Source of the DNA: Bradyrhizobium rifense
GTDB taxonomy: Bacteria > Pseudomonadota > Alphaproteobacteria > Rhizobiales > Xanthobacteraceae
NCBI RefSeq assembly: GCF_008123425.1
Contig: NZ_VSSS01000079.1
Span: 1-40,510, forward strand
Length of the DNA: 40,510 bases
Reading direction: 5' to 3'
Positions 15,689 through 22,846 of this stretch are shown piece by piece. The position numbers and the translations under genes were made by a program. Numbering within the stretch: position 1 is the stretch's first letter; each line of letters begins with the position of its first letter. Below the pieces are notes generated by a model. The model was not told the origin of the DNA. It was given only the letters and a program-made list of their open reading frames with translations, and did no database searches.

Positions 15689-16144
15689 ATGCCCGGGCTT
15701 GACGAACTCATTCCCAAGGCCTCGCAGATCCGCAAAGAGGCAGCTCTCAAGGAAGCCGAGAAGGCTGAAGAATACGTTCGGCTCGCTACAGCCGTCGAGG
15801 CCGAGAAACGCGCGCTGATCGAGCGCCTGAGCAAGCCTTCCGGCAAGAGCGAGGAAGAAAAGATCAAGCTCGCCGCGACAATCATCCAGCGTGCGGTGCG
15901 CAACGGCCTGACTGAGGTGCTCGTCTATCGTTTCCCCAATTCGCTCTGCACGGACAAGGGGCGCGCCATCAACCAGATGGAAAAAGGCTGGGAGAATACG
16001 CTGACCGGGATCCCCAAGGAGATCTTCCAGCTCTGGACCGACTATTTGAAACCGCGCGGCTATCGCATCGCCTACCAGGTCATCGATTTCCCGGGCGGCA
16101 TTCCCGGCGACATCGGCGTGACTATTTCCTGGGACCACGACTAA
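15689..16144 (+). CDS. Hypothetical protein with N-terminal coiled coil
   Basis: A 151-residue cytosolic protein. Residues 8-60 are strongly helical and charged (repeated KEAEKAEEY and EAEKRALIERL type heptads). The C-terminal part is compact: AATIIQRAVRNGLTEVLVYRF, GWENTLTGIPKEIFQLW and YRIAYQVIDFPGGIPGD, which looks like a small alpha/beta fold. I do not recognise a named family. GAGGAG lies 8 nt before the ATG. It precedes ppk2 by 25 nt, so it is probably cotranscribed under the box at 15603. A function connected with polyphosphate use is only suggested by position. Confidence 0.8.
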   Translation: MPGLDELIPKASQIRKEAALKEAEKAEEYVRLATAVEAEKRALIERLSKPSGKSEEEKIKLAATIIQRAVRNGLTEVLVYRFPNSLCTDKGRAINQMEKGWENTLTGIPKEIFQLWTDYLKPRGYRIAYQVIDFPGGIPGDIGVTISWDHD

Positions 16145-16169
16145 CGACAGAAGCAGCGAAAGGACAGGT

Positions 16170-16970
16170 ATGGCCAAGGACGAGCCCGCGGAGAAAATGA
16201 AGCGCAAGGCCTATGAGAAGGAGCTTGAAAAGCTCCAGGTCGAGCTGTGTCATCTCCAGGAATGGGTGAAGGCCCAGAAACTGAAGGTGATCATCATCTT
16301 CGAAGGGCGCGACGCCGCCGGCAAGGGCGGCACCATCAAGGCCTTGACGGAAAAGGTCAGCCCGCGCGTATTCCGGGTCTGCGCCCTGCCCGCGCCGTCC
16401 GACCGGCAAAAATCCCAGCTGTTCCTGCAGCGCTATATCGAGCAATTCCCCGCCGGCGGCGAGATCGTGATCTTCGATCGCAGCTGGTACAATCGCGCCG
16501 GCGTTGAATATGTCATGGGCTTCTGCTCGCCGACCGAGCACAAGCGCTTTCTCGAATTGTGTCCGCTGGTTGAGAAATTCGCCGTGGATGCCGGCATCGT
16601 CCTGATCAAGCTGTGGCTGGAGGTCGGGATGGAGGAGCAGGAGCTTCGCTTCAAGGCGCGCATCGAGGATCCGCTGCGGCAGTGGAAGCTGAGCCCGATG
16701 GATACCGAGTCGTTCGGGCGCTGGTACGATTACTCCCGCGCGCGCGACATGATGTTCGAGGCGACCGACACCAAGCATGCGCCTTGGCGGCTGATCCGCT
16801 CGAACGACAAGCGCCGCGCACGGCTCAACGTCATCTCGCACATCTTGAGGACGATCCCTTACAAGAAGGTCAAGCGGGAGAAAGTCACGCTGCCGCCGCG
16901 CTCCCACAAGGGTCGCTATAACGACCAAGCGAGTCTGCGCGGACTGAAGTTTGTCGAAGAAAGATATTGA
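16170..16970 (+). CDS. ppk2: Polyphosphate kinase 2 family protein
   Basis: A 266-residue PPK2-family phosphotransferase, which uses polyphosphate to phosphorylate nucleoside diphosphates (or monophosphates in some classes), a cytosolic route to GTP/ATP. Visible are Walker A GRDAAGKGG (46-54), Walker B IVIFDRSWYNRAGVEYVMGFC with Asp103, and the lid segment RFKARIEDPLRQWKLSP. The length and single domain fit class I PPK2. AAGGAC precedes the ATG. It follows the coiled-coil gene by 25 nt and ends before a bidirectional terminator. In a low-oxygen regulon it would supply NTPs when respiration is limited; this is inference. Confidence 0.93.
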   Translation: MAKDEPAEKMKRKAYEKELEKLQVELCHLQEWVKAQKLKVIIIFEGRDAAGKGGTIKALTEKVSPRVFRVCALPAPSDRQKSQLFLQRYIEQFPAGGEIVIFDRSWYNRAGVEYVMGFCSPTEHKRFLELCPLVEKFAVDAGIVLIKLWLEVGMEEQELRFKARIEDPLRQWKLSPMDTESFGRWYDYSRARDMMFEATDTKHAPWRLIRSNDKRRARLNVISHILRTIPYKKVKREKVTLPPRSHKGRYNDQASLRGLKFVEERY

Positions 16971-16977
16971 AACGTGG

Positions 16978-17003
16978 AACGGGCTGCGTCGCCGCAGCCC
17001 GTT
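16978..17003. terminator. Bidirectional terminator between convergent genes
   Basis: AACGGGCTGCG at 16978-16988 pairs with CGCAGCCCGTT at 16993-17003, an 11-bp perfect stem with a 4-nt loop, starting 7 nt after the ppk2 stop codon. The minus-strand gene ends 23 nt beyond it, so the hairpin can serve both directions, although the U tracts are short. Confidence 0.75.
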
Positions 17004-17026
17004 TGCTCTAGCCTCTGTTCCCTCGC

Positions 17027-17461
17027 CTATTTCAAGCGGATCGTGACGCCACCCACCGCGGCCGACACTTCAGCGCCAATCTTTGGGCCGCTGAGCTGGA
17101 GGATGACGCCGTTGCCGTTCTGCAACTGCACGGCACCTGCGCCCGCCGCAACGGCCCCACCTGCTCCGCCCGCCGCATAGGAGCCTTCGATCGACGCCGG
17201 CCCCCTCAGATTGAGAGCGCGGCCGACGAACTTGGTGGTGGAGGCTCCGATCGTGAAACCGACGCTCATGCCGGAGACGGTGAACGGATACTTCTTGCCG
17301 TGGAGCACGAGGACGCCCTCCCCGCCGCCAACGCCAACAATGAAGCCGCCCTTGGTGAAGACGACGGCTACCTGGCCGGTGTCGGCGCGCGAGGGCGTGC
17401 TGAAACCGGCGACCGTTACGAGCGAGGTGACCAAGGCAGCGTAGATGGCGGTCTGTTTCAT
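17027..17461 (-). CDS. Secreted glycine-rich protein, paralogue 2
   Basis: A 144-residue exported protein with a signal peptide (ALVTSLVTVAGFSTPSRA) and a mature part of repeated glycine-rich strands: VVFTKGGFIVGVGGGEG, VLVLHGKKYPFTVSGMS, VGFTIGAS, and an end GPKIGAEVSAAVGGVTIRLK. It shares this order with the protein at 8222-8680. The GEGVLVLHGKKY motif recalls the DUF1134/EipA-like envelope proteins, though membership is unproven. A GGGGA lies about 10 nt before the ATG. It is the gene downstream of aspD by 60 nt and may be cotranscribed from that side, but it has its own potential promoter gap. Confidence 0.82.
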   Translation of the reverse strand: MKQTAIYAALVTSLVTVAGFSTPSRADTGQVAVVFTKGGFIVGVGGGEGVLVLHGKKYPFTVSGMSVGFTIGASTTKFVGRALNLRGPASIEGSYAAGGAGGAVAAGAGAVQLQNGNGVILQLSGPKIGAEVSAAVGGVTIRLK

Positions 17462-17521
17462 CGTTCTATTTCCCCTTTGATAATGATGGCGGAGCGCTCC
17501 AGATTGACCGGGAGCTCTCCG

Positions 17522-19141
17522 TTACTTCGTGCCGCCTTTGGTCGCCTCGTAAGCGTCCCGGTAACCTCGCGCGATGGCGCGCACGCCTCGCCCGATATCG
17601 TCGTAGACGTCGTCCGGGAGATTTGCCAACGACACCCGAAGTGACCATTCGGGTGCGTCGAAACCACCGCCATTCAGCAACACGATGCCATGGGCTTCGG
17701 CCAGCCGAAACGCGAGATCGAGAGGATGAATGTTCTTCTTCAGGTAGTCGACGGCGTTGTCGCCAATGTTCTTCCGCGCCCAGAACTCAAAATCGATCAG
17801 ACCGTAATAGGCATCGTAATTTGGGTTCGGAGTAAGCTTGTCGGCAAGACCAAGGCCGTCGAGCAGCGCCCACAGCCGCTTGTTGACGATCTCCATGCAG
17901 GCGGCCTGATAGGCCTTCTTTTCATCGAGCATCTCCGAAAGGGAGAACAGGGTCATCATGACCTGCTGCGGCAGTGACAGGCCTGCCGTGTGATTGAGCG
18001 CGACGTCCCGGCTATCGGCGACAATGCGGTCGATCATCTTCAGCTTGCGTGGCTCCAGCGTCAGCGGCCCGTAGCGCTTGTCGAGGGCCTTCACGGCGGC
18101 ATCGGGCAGTTTGGCGATCATCTTGTCGAAGATGTTGTCCTCGTGAATAGCGATCGCGCCGAGCCGCCAGCCGGTGCAACCGAAGTACTTTGAGTAGGAA
18201 TACACGCCGATCGTATTGTGCGGCAGCTCGCCGAGCAGCGATCGGAAACCGTGCACGAAGGTGCCGTAGACGTCGTCGGTCAGGATCATCAGGTCGGGCC
18301 GCTTGGTCTTGACCAGGTTTGCCAGCTTGGCGATCGTTTCCTTGCTCAACCCCATCCCTGGAGGGTTGGACGGATTCACGACGAAGAAAGCCTTGACCTT
18401 CGGATCTTCCAGTTTCTTGATTTCCTCGTCGGTGAACTGGAACTTGTTTTCCTGCGGAGCCTTGATCTGAACGACCTTGAGGTCATAGTCCTCCAGGTGC
18501 GTCATCTCGATATAGGGCGTGAAGATGGGCGTTCCCAGCGCGATCGTGTCGCCGGGCTGCAGCAGGCGATTGGCCTTCAACGACTTGAAAAGATAGCACA
18601 TCGCCGCCGTACCACCCTCTACAGCGTAGATGTCGAACTTGCCCGACGGCCGCGGCGCACCGCAGACCGCCCACATCAGATATTCGTGCACGATCCTTTC
18701 GTTGTGCACCAGCATACGATCCGGCACGGGATAATTGTCACCGATGATCGAATCGACGAGCTCGTGGACGAAGGCGTCGGGATCGAAGCCGAACGTCTTG
18801 ACCGCATAAGGCAGCATCGCCGACAGGAAGCTCGCGCCCGGCATGTCGGCGTGCTTTGCAAGCCAGGCCTCGAACCTTCGAGCGATGCCTTTTGCCTCGG
18901 CCATGCCACCGATCCCGGCGGGATGGTCCATCACCCGCTTGCTTTCGCTGATGGCGAACTGTCCCAACAGGAAAAAGCCTTCACGCGGCGTGGTCGCGAC
19001 CCAGTTCGGGTTGCCCCGGCCGGCGTTCAGGAACGCGCTCTGGGTCCGCTTCGAGTTGGCCTTCGCCAAATTGATCAGTTCGTCCTTGATCTCGAACGGG
19101 CTCAATGCCTCGAATTTCTTTAGAGTTAAGAGGTCGGCCAT
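17522..19141 (-). CDS. aspD: Aspartate 4-decarboxylase / aspartate aminotransferase (AspD)
   Basis: A 539-residue PLP enzyme of the AspD group, which converts L-aspartate to L-alanine and CO2 and consumes a cytosolic proton; members also have aminotransferase activity. The PLP lysine is Lys318 in YSYSKYFGCTGWRLG; NPSNPPGMG and DDVYGTFVHGF carry the Asn and Asp/Tyr that hold the cofactor; the C-terminal Arg of WSLRVSLANL would bind the carboxylate. The length is about 130 residues greater than plain aminotransferases, as in known AspD. The ATG at 19141 has GGGAG 6 nt upstream. It diverges from two aspartate:alanine exchanger genes, and two FixK/FNR boxes lie in the shared 309-bp promoter region. 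Confidence 0.93.
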   Translation of the reverse strand: MADLLTLKKFEALSPFEIKDELINLAKANSKRTQSAFLNAGRGNPNWVATTPREGFFLLGQFAISESKRVMDHPAGIGGMAEAKGIARRFEAWLAKHADMPGASFLSAMLPYAVKTFGFDPDAFVHELVDSIIGDNYPVPDRMLVHNERIVHEYLMWAVCGAPRPSGKFDIYAVEGGTAAMCYLFKSLKANRLLQPGDTIALGTPIFTPYIEMTHLEDYDLKVVQIKAPQENKFQFTDEEIKKLEDPKVKAFFVVNPSNPPGMGLSKETIAKLANLVKTKRPDLMILTDDVYGTFVHGFRSLLGELPHNTIGVYSYSKYFGCTGWRLGAIAIHEDNIFDKMIAKLPDAAVKALDKRYGPLTLEPRKLKMIDRIVADSRDVALNHTAGLSLPQQVMMTLFSLSEMLDEKKAYQAACMEIVNKRLWALLDGLGLADKLTPNPNYDAYYGLIDFEFWARKNIGDNAVDYLKKNIHPLDLAFRLAEAHGIVLLNGGGFDAPEWSLRVSLANLPDDVYDDIGRGVRAIARGYRDAYEATKGGTK

Positions 19142-19237
19142 GTGAAACTCCCGAGCTGTGCAACCTGCTAAGGCGGGGCGGACAGGCTTCATCGCCTGCG
19201 CGATCACCGCAGGATCGTCGGTGGCCGACGACGACCC

Positions 19238-19251
19238 TTGATCTATCTCAA
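19238..19251 (-). promoter_or_regulatory. FixK/FNR box on the aspD side
   Basis: TTGATCTATCTCAA is a perfect TTGA-N6-TCAA palindrome 96 bp upstream of the aspD ATG. It is 90 bp from the second box in the same divergent region, so each transcription unit may have its own operator. Confidence 0.78.
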
Positions 19252-19341
19252 CGCTTCGCCCCCAACGAACGGCGCCGGAGCGCTGCAACGCAGCGAATGA
19301 CGCGACCGCGCCGACGTCGGGCCGCAAGTCGGCGCATACGG

Positions 19342-19355
19342 TTGACATAGATCAA
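19342..19355 (+). promoter_or_regulatory. FixK/FNR box on the aspT side
   Basis: TTGACATAGATCAA is a perfect TTGA-N6-TCAA palindrome 95 bp upstream of the first exchanger ATG. A class II start of transcription would lie near 19390, leaving a leader of about 60 nt. Confidence 0.8.
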
Positions 19356-19450
19356 CATCAGCAGACGAGCCGTCCCCTGTTGTTGGCTGACTCCATTTGA
19401 GCCCTTCGCCGGCTCTTCAACGCTTTCGCGCAGCATGAACGGGGGACGTG

Positions 19451-21139
19451 ATGAATTGGTTCTTCCAGACACTCAAGAGCTACCCGGAAATCGCGATCTT
19501 CCTCTCGCTGGCTCTGGGCTATTACTTTGGCTCCTTCACCTACAAGGGCCTCGGCCTCGGCGCGGTGACGGCGACGCTGATTGCAGCTGTCATCATCGGC
19601 CAGATCGGGATCACCATCTCAGGTCCGCTCAAGCCGTTCTTCTTCCTGATGTTCCTGTTCGCCATCGGCTACGGCGTCGGACCGCAATTCGTGCGCGGCA
19701 TCGCGCAGGACGGAGTCCCGCAAGCGATCTTCGCTGCCGTCGTTTGCGTATTCTGCCTCGCAGCCGCCTATCTCGGCGCCAAGGTCGCCGGCTACGACGT
19801 CGGATCTGCCGTGGGGCTCTATGCCGGCTCGCAGACCATCTCGGCCTCCATGGGCCTTGCGACCGACGCCATCAACCGGCTCGGCCTGCCTGCGGAGGAA
19901 GCGAAGAAGCTGCTCGACGGGATGCCTGTCGCTTACGCGGTCACCTACATCTTCGGCACCGTCGGATCCGCGATCGTCCTTGCTCTGATTGGCCCGGCCC
20001 TGCTCGGCATTGATCTGGAAGCGGCGTGCAAGCGATATGAGGAGGAGTACGGCGGCAAGAAGCAGTTGGGTGGTCCCGGCACCGCGTGGCACCAGTTCGA
20101 GGTCCGTGCATTCCGCGTTCGCGAACGCGGCCCGGCGGTCGGGAGGACAGTGCAGGAAGCCGAGGCGCTGGTTCCCGATCAGCGGGTGTTCATTCTGCGG
20201 CTGCGACAGGACGGGAAGATCATCGATGCCATCGCGGATGCCGTGATTCACGCGGGTGATGTCGTGGCCGTGGCGGGCCGGCGCGACGTGCTTGTCCAAT
20301 TGATCGGTGAACAGGCGGAGGAAGTCGACGATCGCGAGCTGCTCGCCATGCCGATCGAAGGTCTCGAGGTCTACGTGACCAGCAAGGACGTCGACAACAA
20401 GACCCTGGAGGAGCTAGCCAAGAGCCCGGCATCGCGCGGCATATTCCTGCGCAAGATCACGAGGGGCGCGATTGCGGTTGAGATCCCCATTCTTCCCAAC
20501 ACCAAGCTGAACCGGGGCGACATCGTCACCATCGTTGGACGCACGCCCGATGTCGCGGCGGCCACAAAGATGCTTGGCCGGCCGGATCGAGCAACCGATA
20601 CTGCCGACGTTGCCTTTATCGGTGCCGCCATTGCCATCGGCGCGCTGGTCGGCGCGATCGTCTACAAGATTGGCAGCGTGCCGCTCACGTTGTCCACCTC
20701 GGGCGGAGCACTGATCTCAGGGCTGTTCTTCGGCTGGCTGCGTTCCGTGCGGCCAACCTTTGGCCGGATTCCCTCGCCTACCGTTTGGTTCATGAACTCC
20801 GTCGGCCTGAACGTTTTCATTGCCATAGTCGGCATCTCGTCGGGACCCGGCTTCGTTGCCGGCCTGAAGGCGCTTGGCATTGGCCTGTTCCTCTGGGGCA
20901 TCGTGGTAACCACCGTGCCGCTGATCCTCGCAATGTATGTCGGCAAGTACGTGTTCCGCTTCCATGACGCCATCTTGCTCGGATGCTGTTCCGGCGCACG
21001 GACCACCACTGCCTCGCTCGGCATGGTCAACGATCGCGCCAAGAGTCAGATTCCGGGGCTGGGATATACCGTGACATACGCGGTCGGAAACACGCTGCTG
21101 ACAATCTGGGGGATGGTCCTTGTCATGCTGATGACTTAG
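19451..21139 (+). CDS. aspT: Aspartate:alanine exchanger, copy 1 (AspT family)
   Basis: A 562-residue inner-membrane antiporter of the AspT/AAEx (aspartate-alanine exchanger) family. Five or so N-terminal membrane segments (about 10-185) are followed by a hydrophilic centre (about 200-375) with two TrkA_C-type domains (FRVRERGPAVGRTVQEAEALV and TLEELAKSPASRGIFLRKI), then a second membrane block (about 380-562). The two membrane halves are internal repeats of the Asp-Al_Ex module. It would import aspartate in exchange for alanine, an electrogenic step coupled to AspD. ATG 19451 follows GGGGG by 5 nt; an in-frame GTG at 19448 is adjacent. Copy 2 starts 14 nt downstream. Confidence 0.9.
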   Translation: MNWFFQTLKSYPEIAIFLSLALGYYFGSFTYKGLGLGAVTATLIAAVIIGQIGITISGPLKPFFFLMFLFAIGYGVGPQFVRGIAQDGVPQAIFAAVVCVFCLAAAYLGAKVAGYDVGSAVGLYAGSQTISASMGLATDAINRLGLPAEEAKKLLDGMPVAYAVTYIFGTVGSAIVLALIGPALLGIDLEAACKRYEEEYGGKKQLGGPGTAWHQFEVRAFRVRERGPAVGRTVQEAEALVPDQRVFILRLRQDGKIIDAIADAVIHAGDVVAVAGRRDVLVQLIGEQAEEVDDRELLAMPIEGLEVYVTSKDVDNKTLEELAKSPASRGIFLRKITRGAIAVEIPILPNTKLNRGDIVTIVGRTPDVAAATKMLGRPDRATDTADVAFIGAAIAIGALVGAIVYKIGSVPLTLSTSGGALISGLFFGWLRSVRPTFGRIPSPTVWFMNSVGLNVFIAIVGISSGPGFVAGLKALGIGLFLWGIVVTTVPLILAMYVGKYVFRFHDAILLGCCSGARTTTASLGMVNDRAKSQIPGLGYTVTYAVGNTLLTIWGMVLVMLMT

Positions 21140-21153
21140 CCAGGCCGGCCGCG

Positions 21154-22845
21154 ATGTTGGCCTGGCTGGAGCAGTTTCTCGTTCGTTATCCCGAGCTCGC
21201 GCTGTTCCTTGTGATCGCCGCGGGCTACTGGATCGGAAGCTTCAGGATCGGAACGTTTAGTCTGGGCCCGGTCACCGGCGCTCTGTTCGCCGGATTGGCG
21301 GTCGGCGATTTCGCGCATGTGCCCGTCTCCGGCATGACCAAGTCCTTTCTCTTCCTGCTGTTCCTGTTCGGCGTCGGCTATCTGGTCGGACCGCAATTCG
21401 TGCAAACGATGAAGCGCGACGGGCTGAAGCCGATGCTGCTCGCGGTCGTCGTGTGCTTGACGGGTCTTGCAACAGCCATTGCCGTTGCGAAGGTGTTGCG
21501 GCTCGATCCCGGCTTCGCCGCGGGCCTCATGTCGGGCGCACTGAGCCAGAGCGCGGCCATGGGGACGGCGACCGACGCGATCAACGGATTGGCCATCCCC
21601 GACGCGCAGCGTGCGCTTTTCGTCTCGCACGTCGCGGTGGCGGACGCAGTCACCTATATCTTCGGCTATGCGGGCGTCATCCTCTTCGTCACCCAGATTG
21701 CACCCGCCCTCCTGAAAATCGATCTGCGAGCCGAGGCGCTCAAGCTCGAGCAGGCATTGGGCGTCACCCGCTCCAAGCCGGGCCTGGCATCCGCCTGGCG
21801 CAAATTCGAGCTGCGCGCCTATCTGCTGGAGGAGCACTCTCCCCTCGTCGGGGTGACGGTCGCGGCCGCGGAAGCCCGCATTCCGGATCATCGGCTGTTC
21901 ATCCATCGGATCCGTCGCGGCGAACGCCTTCTCGAAGCGGATTCCGGAACCGTTCTGGCGGCCGGCGACCTCGTCGCTCTGTCCGCTCCGCGACAGCTCA
22001 TCGTCGAATGGATCGGCCCTCGCGCCGCGGAAGTCGAGGACAGGGAGCTGCTCGACATTCCCCTGATCTCCGTTGATGTCATGCTGATCAATCCGAAGCT
22101 CGCGGGCATGACGCTGGAAGCCGCCTCGCGAGAGAGCTGGGCTCGCGCCGTCTATCTGCGTTCGCTGAGCCGGGGCGGTCAGGAGATTCCCGTGGCAGCC
22201 GGCATCGCCTTGCAACGCGGCGATCTGCTGCGGATCGTCGGGCCCGAGCCGATCGTGCAGACCGCCGCCAAGAGCATCGGTGCCGTCGTGGCGCCGAGCA
22301 CCAGCATCGATTTCATCGTGATGGGCCTTGCGATCTTCTTCGGCGGCCTCGCTGGCGTTCTCCTGAGTTTCTCCGTCGGCGGCGTCACTATCTCGCTCAG
22401 TACGAGCGTTGGCACATTGCTGGCCGGACTCCTGGTCGGGTCTCTTCGCACGCGTTACCCGCTGTTCGGACAAATTCCCGACGGCGCCATCAGCCTAATG
22501 ACCTCGCTCGGGCTCGCAGCTTTCGTCGGCCTGACCGGCATCCATGCGGGGCCGATCTTCCTGTCGGCCCTGCGGGAAGCCGGCATCGGCCTGCTGCTGG
22601 GTGGCATGGCCGTGACGCTGCTGCCGCAGATCGTCGGATTTTGCTTTGGCCATTTCGTATTGCGCATGAACCCGATCCTCCTGCTCGGCGGATTGACCGG
22701 ATCGCAGACGGTCACGGCCGCGATGGCCGCGCTCCAGGAACGCGCCGGCAGCCCTGTCCCGGTTCTGGGCTACACGCCGGCCTACCCGGTCGCCAACATC
22801 CTGTTGACGACCTGGGGCTCCATCATCGTGGCCGTCTTCGCCTGA
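21154..22845 (+). CDS. aspT: Aspartate:alanine exchanger, copy 2 (AspT family)
   Basis: A 563-residue paralogue of copy 1 with the same plan: N-terminal membrane block with FLLFLFGVGYLVGPQFVQ and TDAINGLAIPDAQRA, central pair of TrkA_C-like domains (LEEHSPLVGVTVAAAEARI and TLEAASRESWARAVYLRSL), and a C-terminal membrane block ending in the GYTPAYPVANILLTTWG repeat seen as GYTVTYAVGNTLLTIWG in copy 1. The ATG at 21154 is chosen by alignment to copy 1; its ribosome binding site is weak, so coupling to copy 1, 14 nt upstream, is likely. The two may form a heteromer or differ in substrate. It ends one base from the convergent decarboxylase gene. Confidence 0.9.
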   Translation: MLAWLEQFLVRYPELALFLVIAAGYWIGSFRIGTFSLGPVTGALFAGLAVGDFAHVPVSGMTKSFLFLLFLFGVGYLVGPQFVQTMKRDGLKPMLLAVVVCLTGLATAIAVAKVLRLDPGFAAGLMSGALSQSAAMGTATDAINGLAIPDAQRALFVSHVAVADAVTYIFGYAGVILFVTQIAPALLKIDLRAEALKLEQALGVTRSKPGLASAWRKFELRAYLLEEHSPLVGVTVAAAEARIPDHRLFIHRIRRGERLLEADSGTVLAAGDLVALSAPRQLIVEWIGPRAAEVEDRELLDIPLISVDVMLINPKLAGMTLEAASRESWARAVYLRSLSRGGQEIPVAAGIALQRGDLLRIVGPEPIVQTAAKSIGAVVAPSTSIDFIVMGLAIFFGGLAGVLLSFSVGGVTISLSTSVGTLLAGLLVGSLRTRYPLFGQIPDGAISLMTSLGLAAFVGLTGIHAGPIFLSALREAGIGLLLGGMAVTLLPQIVGFCFGHFVLRMNPILLLGGLTGSQTVTAAMAALQERAGSPVPVLGYTPAYPVANILLTTWGSIIVAVFA

Positions 22846-22846
22846 C

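Noticed and set aside
21136..22473. 445-codon minus-strand open frame
   Set aside because: Antisense to the second exchanger and very rich in Arg, Asp, Gln; no recognisable domain.
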